Positions 1-8,169 of a stretch of 64,000 nucleotides of DNA are shown here, piece after piece. The notes below the pieces were generated by a model. It did not search any database. It was not told the DNA's origin and saw nothing but the letters and a program-made list of their open reading frames with translations. The DNA lies in the NCBI GenBank assembly GCA_900314985.1, contig OMXL01000007.1, forward strand, positions 1 through 64,000, read 5' to 3'. The stretch is from an uncultured Prevotellaceae bacterium (GTDB lineage Bacteria; Bacteroidota; Bacteroidia; Bacteroidales; Bacteroidaceae). How positions within the stretch are numbered: position 1 is the stretch's first letter; every line of letters starts with the position of its first letter. The position numbers were made by a program, and so were the translations under genes.

Positions 1-2
1 TG

Positions 3-110
3 GTCCGAGACATGTCCACCAAAGGGGCAAGTGCTCAGTCCAATATACGCTATGTAGTTCAAAATGAGATATATAATAAAAAATTAACTAAGTATTGTAG
101 TAGATTATGA
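3..110 (+). CDS. C-terminal end of an unidentified protein (runs off the left edge)
   Basis: An open frame enters from the left edge and stops at TGA 108-110, giving about 35 residues that end in KLTKYCSRL. The stop overlaps the ATG of the next small frame as ATGA, a spacing typical of coupled genes. I do not recognise the sequence. The short similar words YCSRL here and YCKSRL in the next frame could mean that the two pieces are one frameshifted gene. Confidence 0.35.
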   Translation, partial: VRDMSTKGASAQSNIRYVVQNEIYNKKLTKYCSRL

Positions 111-226
111 ATAAGTTATTAATTGATTACTGCAAATCTCGGCTGGCAGATTCTAACTATAAGCCGGAATACAAGGAAGTGACTAACGCTTCTTTTGCCA
201 AATTCATTGTGGATGTGGCAGAGTAA
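107..226 (+). CDS. Small hypothetical protein, 39 aa
   Basis: ATG at 107 overlaps the stop of the preceding frame by four bases (ATGA), and the frame closes at TAA 224-226. The product starts MNKLLIDYCKSRL and is charged and soluble-looking, with no signal peptide or membrane segment. It may be a real small gene translated by coupling, or the tail of the upstream gene after a frameshift. I assign no function. A terminator follows at 273. Confidence 0.35.
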   Translation: MNKLLIDYCKSRLADSNYKPEYKEVTNASFAKFIVDVAE

Positions 227-272
227 TCTGATGATATGTATAAAACTATCATTAAAGAATGAAATAATAAGT

Positions 273-302
273 GAGGCGGATACAACATGTCTGCCTCAAT
301 TT
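273..302 (+). terminator. Rho-independent terminator before the MNT-HEPN operon
   Basis: GAGGCGGA (273-280) pairs with TCTGCCTC (290-297) across a short loop and is followed by a T-rich stretch. It closes the upstream unit. A closely similar hairpin closes the MNT-HEPN operon at 1118. Confidence 0.6.
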
Positions 303-340
303 GTCTTTGTTCCCTGAGAAAACTTCAAAAAAATTTGCTT

Positions 341-368
341 TTTTGCTCACTTATTCGTATCTTTGCCC
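341..368 (+). promoter_or_regulatory. Bacteroidota promoter of the MNT-HEPN operon
   Basis: The word CTTATTCGTATCTTTGC carries the -7 box TATCTTTG (359-366), with TTTTGC about 20 bp upstream as a possible -33 element. The ATG at 373 is so close that the mRNA is nearly leaderless. The same extended word recurs at 3520, 11829, 20306 (minus), 20736 and 49649 (minus). Confidence 0.65.
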
Positions 369-372
369 CCAG

Positions 373-684
373 ATGAAGAAGAATGTACAAGACAGTATCC
401 GCAAATTGCTGGCGCAGATATTACCACCAAATGCAACAGCAAGGCTCTATGGGTCGCAAGCCCGTGGGGATGCACATCGTGGCTCTGACTGGGATATTCT
501 GATTGTCATGGATAAGGATAAGCTACTGCCTAATGACTATGATACGGTGACATATCCTCTTACAAAATTAGGCTGGGAATTGGGTGCAGAGATTAATCCT
601 ATCATGTACACAAAAAAAGAATGGGAGCAAAGTAGGATTACTCCATTCTATCACAATGTAGAACAAGACGCAATAGCAATATAA
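373..684 (+). CDS. MNT-type nucleotidyltransferase (MNT-HEPN toxin-antitoxin)
   Basis: This 103-residue protein is a minimal nucleotidyltransferase. The motif GSQARG followed by SDWDILIV (about residues 27-42) is the GSx(10)DxD signature with its metal-binding aspartates. In MNT-HEPN modules the MNT protein is the antitoxin that modifies, and so silences, the HEPN toxin; that role is inferred from the family. I chose ATG 373 because the promoter box lies just upstream and the conserved part begins soon after; the frame is open for 34 codons before it, through the promoter. Its stop TAA shares a base with the ATG of the HEPN gene (TAATG), which implies translational coupling. Confidence 0.8.
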   Translation: MKKNVQDSIRKLLAQILPPNATARLYGSQARGDAHRGSDWDILIVMDKDKLLPNDYDTVTYPLTKLGWELGAEINPIMYTKKEWEQSRITPFYHNVEQDAIAI

Positions 685-1079
685 TGGCACTGAACGACGA
701 AGAAAGAAGAATAATGGTAGGCTTGGAAATAGAGAAGGCTGACCGCTTTCTTAATCAAGCTGGCATGATGAAAGATATGGAGCAATGGGACATGGCAGCG
801 AACCGTTATTACTATGCCTGTTTCCATGCTGTACAAGCATTGTTTATCCATAACGGATTATCCAGTCGTCGCCATAAAGGTATGCTTACTCAGTTTGGGT
901 TACATTTTGTAAAGACAGGAATCATAGAAGACCGTTATGGTGCTTTCCTGACCAGAATGGAGCAACTGAGAGAAAAGGGGGATTACAACTGTCTTTTTGA
1001 GGTAACAAAGGATGAACTGCTAACTATTGTTGAATCTGCTAAGGAATTGGTTGAGAAGATCAAGCAACTCATTGCTTAG
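684..1079 (+). CDS. HEPN-domain protein (predicted RNase toxin of the MNT-HEPN pair)
   Basis: The 131-residue, all-alpha protein has the HEPN signature RYYYACFH (about residues 41-48), an R-x6-H motif that forms the RNase site in active HEPN proteins. The helical context and length fit the family. It follows the MNT gene with a one-base overlap, the usual operon form of these modules. Known MNT-HEPN systems act as RNA-targeting toxins held off by the nucleotidyltransferase; both catalytic signatures look intact here, so the pair may be active. A terminator follows within 40 bp. Confidence 0.75.
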   Translation: MALNDEERRIMVGLEIEKADRFLNQAGMMKDMEQWDMAANRYYYACFHAVQALFIHNGLSSRRHKGMLTQFGLHFVKTGIIEDRYGAFLTRMEQLREKGDYNCLFEVTKDELLTIVESAKELVEKIKQLIA

Positions 1080-1117
1080 AGAGAATAATCTGCAATTATT
1101 ATTTAATTCCATACAAG

Positions 1118-1154
1118 GGCGGACACAAAATGTCCGCCTCTCTTTTTATCTTTG
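1118..1154 (+). promoter_or_regulatory. Terminator directly joined to the next promoter
   Basis: GGCGGACA (1118-1125) pairs with TGTCCGCC (1131-1138), followed by a T-rich run that merges into the -7 box TATCTTTG (1147-1154). It ends the MNT-HEPN transcript and starts the transcript of the next gene. Stem and loop resemble the terminator at 273. Confidence 0.65.
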
Positions 1155-1192
1155 CAGCCATAAAATGAATTATAACAAATAAGAAGATTATT

Positions 1193-1888
1193 ATGGAGAA
1201 GAAAATGAAAATCGTAATTAAAGCTTTGCCAGACTTAGAGATCAGGTCTGGTGTATATGTTATAAAGCCAAATGGAGAGTGGGATAAATATGAATATAAA
1301 GATGTACGCGGTAAGGTTGACGTGGAAGGGAAATATAGAATTGTGCTTGCAGGAAGGGAATATCAATTGATAAACAAATTGAGAATCCCCCAAAAAGAAT
1401 GGAAAAAGTTTCTCTATTATGACATTCTTAATAGTGATGAGATCGAACTAATGAACAAGGACCTAGGCCAATTGACAGATAGAGAACTTACAAGACTTAT
1501 TAAACATCGATGGTTGGTATATAACGAAATAAACAATCAAGAAATAGAGGTTCGAGTAGATAGGGACTGTATACCTGAAAAAATAGAATCGAATATGCTG
1601 TCACTTTACACAGAAAATGAGTTTTGGAAAAGATGGTTTAATAGATATTTCTTTAAGGAGAAGACTCGGATAAAAATAAAACTCCCAATATATGACACTG
1701 AGCTTGAAGTTAGTATAGACAAGATAGATATAGAAAAATTTGACTATGCCGCAAGATTAGTAACAGACAGATTAAATGCATACACAGTTGCGTACAAAGA
1801 TTGTAAGACGGATCACGAGATAGCTTTAATGACGATGCTTGATTTGGCTTTACTATCGATAAGAAAAGAAAGCAACGAAACAAAATAA
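1193..1888 (+). CDS. Hypothetical protein with a ZapA-like C-terminal region
   Basis: The 231-residue protein is not recognised as a whole. The last 70 or so residues (from KIKLPIYDTELEV to about ALMTMLDLALL) follow the pattern of ZapA, the small FtsZ-ring protein: a beta strand, a spaced pair of helices with a DRLNAY-like segment, and a final hydrophobic helix. The first 140 residues hold a beta-rich segment and a charged segment I cannot assign. There is no signal peptide. The gene is monocistronic, with its own promoter at 1147. Base composition is AT-rich like the toxin genes beside it. A link to cell division is inference from this similarity alone. Confidence 0.55.
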   Translation: MEKKMKIVIKALPDLEIRSGVYVIKPNGEWDKYEYKDVRGKVDVEGKYRIVLAGREYQLINKLRIPQKEWKKFLYYDILNSDEIELMNKDLGQLTDRELTRLIKHRWLVYNEINNQEIEVRVDRDCIPEKIESNMLSLYTENEFWKRWFNRYFFKEKTRIKIKLPIYDTELEVSIDKIDIEKFDYAARLVTDRLNAYTVAYKDCKTDHEIALMTMLDLALLSIRKESNETK

Positions 1889-1924
1889 AAGGAACGAACA
1901 TTTTGTAATCTAGAGGATTCTTCC

Positions 1925-1932
1925 TATATTTG
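1925..1932 (+). promoter_or_regulatory. -7 box of the WYL regulator gene
   Basis: TATATTTG lies 18 bp before the ATG at 1950 and matches the Bacteroidota TAnnTTTG box. Confidence 0.55.
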
Positions 1933-1949
1933 CACAAAAATTTACCAAT

Positions 1950-2849
1950 ATGTCGAAACTTAAGAAATGTCTCTATCTGATTAATCTCATGGAACGTAAA
2001 GGCGCTTTGTCGCTGAAAGAGATAAACGATTATTACCAGTACTCTTCATTGTTTGAGGGAGAAGAAATACAACCTCGTACATTTCTGAGATATAGGGAGT
2101 TCATCGAGGAAACCTTCCCTTGTTATATCGATTTCAATCAGCGAACAGGAAAGTATGAACTATGTCGCCATAAGGCTCTATATGGCGAGGATGATTCGCT
2201 ATATGACTATCTGCTGTCAGCCTATCACATAGAAGGTATGACTGAACTTGCATTGAGGCATCGTGACAAGATTATGTTGTCAGAGGCTCCAACTGGAGTA
2301 GAGAACGTACAGATAATACTAGAAGCTATTGACAAGAATAAAGGTATAGAGTGCGATTATTACTCCTTCAACCGCAAAACAGTTAAGCATCAATTACTCA
2401 TTCCCTATTTCCTCCGAACTTGGGAACAGCGTTGGTATCTTGCTGCAGAGCCAGACAACCATCATCATGGCATTTCTATCTTTGCATTGGAAAGAATGGA
2501 AAATATCATGCTGACTGAAGAAAAGATGTTCCCCAGTCAAAAAATATCTGCCGATGAGTACTTTGATGGCAGTTTCGGAGTAAACCATTCAGATGACCAA
2601 AAGCCTGAGATGATAAGGATAAAGATATACGGAGCACAAGTGGAATATGTCAGAGCGTTACCCATCCACGAATCACAAAAGGAAGTGGAGATTAATAGCG
2701 ATTGGAGCATATTCGAATATCGCCTTGTTCCATGCTATAACTTCTATCAGCAGCTTATATGGCATAGAGAGAAGTTGGAAGTTCTAGAACCTCAACATGT
2801 TCGTGACGAAATCAAGATGGCAATACAGAAGATGCTTGAGCATTACTGA
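1950..2849 (+). CDS. WYL-domain transcriptional regulator
   Basis: The 299-residue protein starts with a winged-helix-like region (about residues 1-60) and continues with a WYL domain. The stretch around YYSFNRKTVKHQLLIPYFL and RWYLAAE (about residues 132-170) carries the R-W-Y-L pattern of the ligand pocket. WYL proteins are DNA-binding regulators that often control defence and toxin genes by sensing nucleotides or nucleic acid; that role here is an inference from the MNT-HEPN neighbours. Spacing to the gene before it is 61 bp with its own promoter. Bacteroidota genomes carry many WYL paralogues, so the target cannot be named. Confidence 0.75.
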   Translation: MSKLKKCLYLINLMERKGALSLKEINDYYQYSSLFEGEEIQPRTFLRYREFIEETFPCYIDFNQRTGKYELCRHKALYGEDDSLYDYLLSAYHIEGMTELALRHRDKIMLSEAPTGVENVQIILEAIDKNKGIECDYYSFNRKTVKHQLLIPYFLRTWEQRWYLAAEPDNHHHGISIFALERMENIMLTEEKMFPSQKISADEYFDGSFGVNHSDDQKPEMIRIKIYGAQVEYVRALPIHESQKEVEINSDWSIFEYRLVPCYNFYQQLIWHREKLEVLEPQHVRDEIKMAIQKMLEHY

Positions 2850-2986
2850 TCAATTGAATTAAAGTGCTTACAAATGATTTTCTTGAAAAATGCCTTCACA
2901 TTCAGATGAATCAAGGGACTGACACCTGATTTGTTTTGGATATTTATGCAGCTTTTGCTTTGAAGACCTGAAAATTTTGTGATAGA
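2850..2986. other. Intergenic stretch, nothing recognised
   Basis: No open frame, terminator or promoter stands out between the WYL gene and the repeat element that begins at 2987. Confidence 0.4.
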
Positions 2987-3313
2987 GACTGTCAGACTGA
3001 CAAAACGCCGATGTAGAAAGGGTTTGCAGTCTTTTTGGAGACTGTCAAAACTGACAGGAGACTGACAGCCAACAAAGCCTAAATTCTAACAGAACAGATT
3101 GTCTAGATAGTTTTTCAAATTCTCTAGAGAATTGTTCGCGTATTAGTTGTATACGGTAGAAATTCTCTAGAGAATTTTCCGTTTATATAGCTGATATGCG
3201 CAAAACTACAGCTAATTTCTGGAGCAAATGTTGTCAGTCTTGTCAGTCTCTAAAAGACTGTCAACAGACTGCAAACGCCCTGTGCATCGGGCTTTTGTCA
3301 GTCTGACAGTCTT
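2987..3313. repeat. Iteron-like element 1: phased GACTGACA words around a TTCTCTAGAGAA palindrome
   Basis: Left of the centre, GACTGTC/ACTGACA words occur at 2987, 2995, 3040, 3050 and 3060, about 8-10 bp apart within each group. In the centre lie two copies of TTCTCTAGAGAA (about 3120 and 3163); the second is the middle of a longer imperfect palindrome, 3154-3181. Right of it the words appear inverted as TGTCAGTC at 3232, 3241 and 3297. The element at 41635-42049 has the same core and the same layout with a different word (CCTACA/TGTAGG). That one precedes a primase-helicase gene; here no such gene follows. Confidence 0.7.
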
Positions 3314-3519
3314 AAACACGTTTTTTGCCACCTTTCGTTACAAATTTATGGCAGAGGAACAAATGAGATCTCTCAAATACTGCCAGTGCTGGCTACAGTT
3401 GTCTCGTACTCAGAAAAGCTCGAATTATTTTGGTATTTCTCTCAATTTTTCGTAACTTTGACTTCGTCGAAAGTACTCTCGTTCGGAAATGAAAAGAAAA
3501 ACGAGTTTTCCTTTTGCAT
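3314..3519. other. Intergenic stretch after element 1
   Basis: No convincing gene is present. A possible -7 box TAACTTTG lies near 3452. The region separates the repeat element from the dsbD-like promoter. Two short open frames here lack support. Confidence 0.4.
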
Positions 3520-3544
3520 TTCGCTCACTTATTCGTACCTTTGC
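3520..3544 (+). promoter_or_regulatory. Promoter of the dsbD-like gene
   Basis: CTCACTTATTCGTACCTTTG with -7 box TACCTTTG (3536-3543) lies 24 bp before the ATG at 3568. It is one of the recurring extended promoter words of this window. Confidence 0.65.
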
Positions 3545-3567
3545 AACTGTTTAGCAAAAACTATAGA

Positions 3568-5604
3568 ATGAAACGACTTGTAATGAGCCTCTTGGTGGGG
3601 CTAATGGTATTGGTTGCACAGGGACAAATGGTGAATCCTGTGCACTTCTCTTCGCAGCTGAAAAAGCTGAAAGGTAATGAAGGTGAGATTGTTTTCAGCG
3701 CAACCGTAGACGATGGTTGGCATGTTTATTCCACGGATATGGGCAACGATGGTCCTATCTCTGCCACGTTTAATGTGGTGAAGATGGAGGGCGCAGAGCC
3801 TGTGGGCAAGTTGACGCCGCGTGGCAATATTATCAAGCAGTACGACAAGATGTTTGGCATGGAACTGCGTTTCTTTGAGAAGAAAGCTCAGTTCGTACAG
3901 AAAATCCGCTTCACCAAGCCCCAATACGTCATTGACTGCTACTTGGAGTATGGCGCCTGCAACGACGAGATGTGTCTGCCGCCAACGGAGGTAGCGTTTA
4001 AAGCCTCCTCCAACCTCCCCCAAAAGGGAGAGGCTATTGAAGAAGCCCCCTCCAACCTCACAGCCTCCTCCAACCTCCCCCAAAAGGGTGAGGCTAATGA
4101 AGAAGCCCCCTCCAACCTCCCCCAAAAGGGTGAGGCTATAGATAGTGCCGAAATAACGCAGAATACTCAAGAGTTAGACTCTGCCGCAGTCACGACTCCC
4201 CTCCCTTTGGAGGGGATGGGGGAGGCTGTAGGGGTGGGGGAGACCTCCCTTCTCTATATCCTGCTGATGGGCTTCGTCGGTGGATTGCTGGCCGTGTTGA
4301 TGCCCTGCATCTGGCCTATCATCCCGATGACGGTGAGCTTCTTCTTGAAGCGTGCCAAGACAGACCGGAAGAAAGGACTGCGCGATGCGCTGACCTACGG
4401 ACTGAGCATCGTGGTGATATACCTGGCCCTGGGACTGATTGTCACCCTGCTCTTCGGTTCAGACACGCTGAATGCCATGTCGACCAATGCCGTATTCAAC
4501 GTGTTCCTATTTATATTATTGGTGGTCTTCGCCCTGTCGTTCTTCGGCTGGTTCGAAATCAAGCTGCCCAGCCGTTGGGCTGATGCAGTGGACGATAAGG
4601 CCACGACCACGAGCGGCTATATCAGCATCTTCCTGATGGCGTTCACGCTGGTGCTGGTATCGTTCTCTTGTACGGCACCCATCATCGGACTGCTGTTGGT
4701 AGAGACGGCCACCACAGGCAACTGGCTGGCACCCGCCCTGGGCATGCTGGGCTTTGCCGTCGCACTGGCGCTGCCCTTTACGCTCTTTGCCCTGTTCCCC
4801 TCATGGTTGCAACAGGCGCCGAAGTCAGGTTCGTGGATGAACACGCTGAAGGTGGTGCTGGGATTTATCGAGTTGGCCTTTGCACTGAAATTCCTGAGCG
4901 TCGCCGACCTCGCCTACGGTTGGCATATCCTGGACCGCGAGGTGTTCCTTTCGTTGTGGATTGTCATCTTTGGCCTGCTGGGTGCCTACCTCTGTGGCTG
5001 GCTGAAGTTCCAGACTGACGAGATTGGCGGCGAGCTGCATAAGCCCATGCCCGTGGCTTGCATCATGGGCGGACTGGTGTCGCTGGCCTTTGCCGTCTAT
5101 ATGATTCCTGGCTTGTGGGGTGCTCCGTGTAAGGCCGTCAGTGCCTTTGCGCCACCGATGTACACACAGGACTTCAATCTGAACAGTAAAGTGGTGGAAG
5201 CCCGCTTCCGCGACTATGACGAGGCACTGGCTGCTGCCAAGAGAGAGAATAAACCCATACTGGTGGACTTCACGGGCTTTGGCTGCGTGAACTGCCGAAA
5301 GATGGAGGCTGCCGTATGGACAGACCCGCAGGTGGCCGATATGCTGATGAACGACTATGTGCTCGTATCGCTCTATGTGGACGACAAGACACCGCTGGCA
5401 GAACCCGTAGAGGTGGCTGACGGACAGGGTGGCACCCGCACGCTGCGCACTATTGGTGCCAAGTGGAGCGAGTTGCAGCGTAGCCGTTTCGGTACCAATG
5501 CGCAACCCTACTATGTCATCCTCGACAGCGAGGGTAAGCAACTGGCGCCAGGCCGTGGCTATGACGAGGATGTGGCAGCTTTCGTGAAATTCCTGAAAAG
5601 ATAA
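3568..5604 (+). CDS. DsbD-like thiol:disulfide reductase
   Basis: This 678-residue membrane protein passes electrons across the inner membrane to periplasmic thiols. A signal peptide (about residues 1-20) is followed by a DsbD-alpha-like domain with the cysteine pair in ACNDEMC (about residues 131-137), a linker, an eight-helix membrane domain with cysteines in LMPCIWP and SFSCTAP, and a C-terminal thioredoxin-like domain with CVNC (about residues 573-576). The linker (about residues 146-220) is unusual: it is made of translated palindromic DNA repeats with the recurring peptide SNLPQKGEA. The chosen ATG gives a clean signal peptide; the frame is open 18 codons upstream through the promoter. 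The beta-galactosidase gene follows 30 bp later, perhaps on the same mRNA. Confidence 0.9.
   Translation: MKRLVMSLLVGLMVLVAQGQMVNPVHFSSQLKKLKGNEGEIVFSATVDDGWHVYSTDMGNDGPISATFNVVKMEGAEPVGKLTPRGNIIKQYDKMFGMELRFFEKKAQFVQKIRFTKPQYVIDCYLEYGACNDEMCLPPTEVAFKASSNLPQKGEAIEEAPSNLTASSNLPQKGEANEEAPSNLPQKGEAIDSAEITQNTQELDSAAVTTPLPLEGMGEAVGVGETSLLYILLMGFVGGLLAVLMPCIWPIIPMTVSFFLKRAKTDRKKGLRDALTYGLSIVVIYLALGLIVTLLFGSDTLNAMSTNAVFNVFLFILLVVFALSFFGWFEIKLPSRWADAVDDKATTTSGYISIFLMAFTLVLVSFSCTAPIIGLLLVETATTGNWLAPALGMLGFAVALALPFTLFALFPSWLQQAPKSGSWMNTLKVVLGFIELAFALKFLSVADLAYGWHILDREVFLSLWIVIFGLLGAYLCGWLKFQTDEIGGELHKPMPVACIMGGLVSLAFAVYMIPGLWGAPCKAVSAFAPPMYTQDFNLNSKVVEARFRDYDEALAAAKRENKPILVDFTGFGCVNCRKMEAAVWTDPQVADMLMNDYVLVSLYVDDKTPLAEPVEVADGQGGTRTLRTIGAKWSELQRSRFGTNAQPYYVILDSEGKQLAPGRGYDEDVAAFVKFLKR
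4003..4226. repeat. Four in-frame copies of a GC-rich palindromic element inside the dsbD-like gene
   Basis: Three copies in one orientation (4003-4035, 4063-4095, 4105-4136) read CCTCCAACCTCCCCCAAAAG and then end in GGG(A/T)GAGGC. A fourth, inverted copy lies at 4196-4226, reading CTCCCCTCCCTTTGGAGGGG and on. All stay in frame in the linker between the periplasmic and membrane domains. Related copies lie in the primase gene (42506) and the D-lactate dehydrogenase gene (63831, 63881). Confidence 0.85.
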
Positions 5605-5634
5605 TTCAAACTACTAATGATAATACATACTACT

Positions 5635-8169
5635 ATGACTACGAAGAAACTACTGGTTGTTAGCTCCTGGCTGTTGGCTTTTGGCTTGACAGCCTCGGCT
5701 CAGCAGCGACAAGAACAACTGCTCAGCGATGGCTGGCAGTTCTCGCGTGACAAACAATCGTGGGAGAGCGTTCGTATTCCTCACGACTGGGCTATCGCCG
5801 GACCGTTCGACAAGAAGTGGGACCTGCAGAAGGTGGCCATCACGCAGAATGGTGAGACGGAACCTACGGAGAAGAGTGGACGCTCGGGTGCTCTGCCCTG
5901 GATTGGAGAGGGTCACTACAAGCGCACGCTGACCATTCCCGCAGGGTTCACGGGACATGCTGAACTGCTGTTCGATGGTGCCATGTCGGAACCTACGGTC
6001 TTTGTCAATGGGCAGAAGGCGGGCTACTGGGCTTATGGCTACAACACGTTCCGTGTGGATGTAACCCCGTTTGTGAAGCCTGGCGACAACCTGTTGGAAG
6101 TAGACCTGCAGAACAAGGAGGAGAGCTCGCGCTGGTATCCTGGTGCTGGCATCTATCGTCCAGTAACGCTCATCCTCACGCCTGAGGAGACGCGCATCGA
6201 CGACTGGGGACTGACCACCACCACGATACTGAACTGGAAAGAGGTCAACGGCAAGAGTCTCAGCAGATTTACTGTCGAGGTGCCCGTCATCAATCCTAAG
6301 GGCAAGCCTATCGTCTCGATGAGACTCGTTGGTCCTGACGGCGAGCAGATAACCAGTAGTGCACTACCATTAACGGGCAACAAGGCCATCGGCGCTTTCA
6401 TGGCTCGTCAGTTCAAACTGTGGACGCCCGAGACACCTTATTTGTATAAGTTGCATGTGACCCTCTTTGACGGCAAGCCCGATAAGGACCGCAAGATATA
6501 CGATGACTTCGGCAAGGTTATTGACCAGAAGACCTTTACGGTAGGTATCCGCACTGTCCGCGTGTCGAAAGAGAAAGGCTTTGAGCTGAATGGCGTGTCA
6601 CGCAAGATCAAGGGTGTCTGTCTGCACCACGACCTCGGTCCCCTCGGTGCTGCTGTCAACAAGGCCGCCCTCATCCGTCAAATCAAGATGATGAAAGCGA
6701 TGGGGTGCGATGCTATCCGTACCTCGCATAATATGCCCAGTCAGATGCAGATGGACATCTGCGACTCGCTGGGAATGATGGTCATGGCGGAGTCGTTCGA
6801 CATGTGGATCTATCCTAAGTGTAAGAACGGCTATGCACGCTTCTTCGAGGAGTGGGCAGAGAAGGATATTACCAACCTCGTGAAGGCAAACCGCAACCAC
6901 CCCAGCATCGTGATGTGGTCTATCGGTAACGAGATTTCTGAACAGTGGAGCGAGGAGGGACGCTTGTGGACCATCCGTCTGCAGGCCCTCTGCAACACGC
7001 TGGACCCCACACGTCCTGTAACACAGGGTTTGGATAATCCTGATGGCGCCATCAATGGTGGCGTGGCACAGGCTATGAACGTGCCAGGATTCAACTACCG
7101 ACTGCACCGCTATGCCGACGGCATCAAGCGTCTGCCGCAGGGTTTCCTGCTGGGTTCAGAGACTACGTCGACCGTATCGTCGCGTGGTGTCTATCACTTC
7201 CCTGCAGAGCCTAACAACAACGATGGCAAATTCTCTTATGCCGGCAGCTACGACCCCAAGGCTATTGAGGGTACTGACGGCCAGTGTTCGGGCTATGATT
7301 TGGACTACTGTCCGTGGTCGAATCTTCCTGACGATGACTGGTGCTGGCAAGACGACTACAAGTGGGTTATCGGCGAGTTTGTATGGACAGGCTATGACTA
7401 TTTGGGAGAGCCTTCTCCCTACGATGAATACTGGCCTTCGCGCAGCAGCTATTTCGGCATCTGCGACTTGGCTGGTCTGCCTAAAGACCGCTACTTCCTG
7501 TATCGTTCGCATTGGAATAAGAAGGAGCACACCATCCACCTGTTGCCACACTGGACGTGGGATAAGAACAGGGTAGGAGAGGTGACGCCTGTCTATTGCT
7601 ATACCGACTATCCCACCGCCGAACTCTTTGTCAACGGCAAGAGTCAGGGCAAGATCAGCAAGAATCCTGCTGAGCGACTGGACCGCTACCGCTTGCGCTG
7701 GAACAACGTGAAGTACGAGCCAGGCGAAGTGAAGGTGGTGGTGTATGACACCAACGGTCAGAAGGCTGGCGAGAAAACCATGCGTACTGCTGGCAAGCCT
7801 GCTAAGCTGAACCTCGACGTATGGACACAGCATGACTCACCTCTCACCTCTCACCCCTCACCTCTGTTGAACGCTGACGGCGAAGACCTTGCCTTCGTGA
7901 CCGTATCGCTCACCGATAAGCAGGGCACGCTGATTCCTGATGCTGCCGACCAGTTGACGTTTGAGGTCACAGGTGCTGGCAGCTTCGAGGCCGTATGCAA
8001 TGGCGATGCTACAAGTCTGGAGTCGTTCAAGCAGCCCACAATGAAGCTGTTCCACGGACAACTCGTCGTAGTAGTGCGCAGCGCCCAACAGGCAGGAAAC
8101 CTGACGCTTACCGTCAAGGACAAGCAGCGCAAACTGACCAAGAAAGTGACGTTGAACGTTGAACTTTGA
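5635..8169 (+). CDS. Beta-galactosidase-type glycoside hydrolase, family GH2
   Basis: The 844-residue secreted enzyme hydrolyses beta-linked galactosides or related glycosides. Signal peptide at residues 1-22, then the GH2 sugar-binding domain (motif SSRWYPGAGIYRPV), an immunoglobulin-like domain, the TIM barrel and C-terminal beta-sandwich domains. The acid/base Glu is in SIGNEISEQW (about residue 432) and the nucleophile Glu in GEFVWTGYDY (about residue 580). ATG 5635 is preferred over 5617 because it starts the signal peptide directly. An in-frame heptad array (residues about 734-744, peptide [10 protein letters not shown]) lies in a C-terminal linker, and a second array supplies the stop codon. 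The exact substrate is not shown by the sequence. Confidence 0.9.
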   Translation: MTTKKLLVVSSWLLAFGLTASAQQRQEQLLSDGWQFSRDKQSWESVRIPHDWAIAGPFDKKWDLQKVAITQNGETEPTEKSGRSGALPWIGEGHYKRTLTIPAGFTGHAELLFDGAMSEPTVFVNGQKAGYWAYGYNTFRVDVTPFVKPGDNLLEVDLQNKEESSRWYPGAGIYRPVTLILTPEETRIDDWGLTTTTILNWKEVNGKSLSRFTVEVPVINPKGKPIVSMRLVGPDGEQITSSALPLTGNKAIGAFMARQFKLWTPETPYLYKLHVTLFDGKPDKDRKIYDDFGKVIDQKTFTVGIRTVRVSKEKGFELNGVSRKIKGVCLHHDLGPLGAAVNKAALIRQIKMMKAMGCDAIRTSHNMPSQMQMDICDSLGMMVMAESFDMWIYPKCKNGYARFFEEWAEKDITNLVKANRNHPSIVMWSIGNEISEQWSEEGRLWTIRLQALCNTLDPTRPVTQGLDNPDGAINGGVAQAMNVPGFNYRLHRYADGIKRLPQGFLLGSETTSTVSSRGVYHFPAEPNNNDGKFSYAGSYDPKAIEGTDGQCSGYDLDYCPWSNLPDDDWCWQDDYKWVIGEFVWTGYDYLGEPSPYDEYWPSRSSYFGICDLAGLPKDRYFLYRSHWNKKEHTIHLLPHWTWDKNRVGEVTPVYCYTDYPTAELFVNGKSQGKISKNPAERLDRYRLRWNNVKYEPGEVKVVVYDTNGQKAGEKTMRTAGKPAKLNLDVWTQHDSPLTSHPSPLLNADGEDLAFVTVSLTDKQGTLIPDAADQLTFEVTGAGSFEAVCNGDATSLESFKQPTMKLFHGQLVVVVRSAQQAGNLTLTVKDKQRKLTKKVTLNVEL
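7836..7866 (+). repeat. In-frame heptad array in the GH2 gene, stop-free orientation
   Basis: Four tandem seven-base units of the form CTCACCT/CTCACCC translate as [10 protein letters not shown]. The same words occur in frame in trmB (44491) and xseA (47534). The complementary strand of the unit would contain TGA. Confidence 0.8.

Noticed and set aside
2987-3313. Possible CRISPR array from repeated GACTGACA words
   Set aside because: The words are too short, occur in both orientations and have no constant repeat-spacer pattern; no cas genes are present.
3228-3571. Two short plus-strand frames (75 and 61 codons) before the dsbD-like gene
   Set aside because: They run through the repeat element and the promoter and have no conserved features.
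3601-4170. 189-codon minus-strand frame with repeated SLTLLGEVGGG
   Set aside because: The repeated peptide is only the opposite strand of the palindromic DNA elements in the dsbD-like gene.
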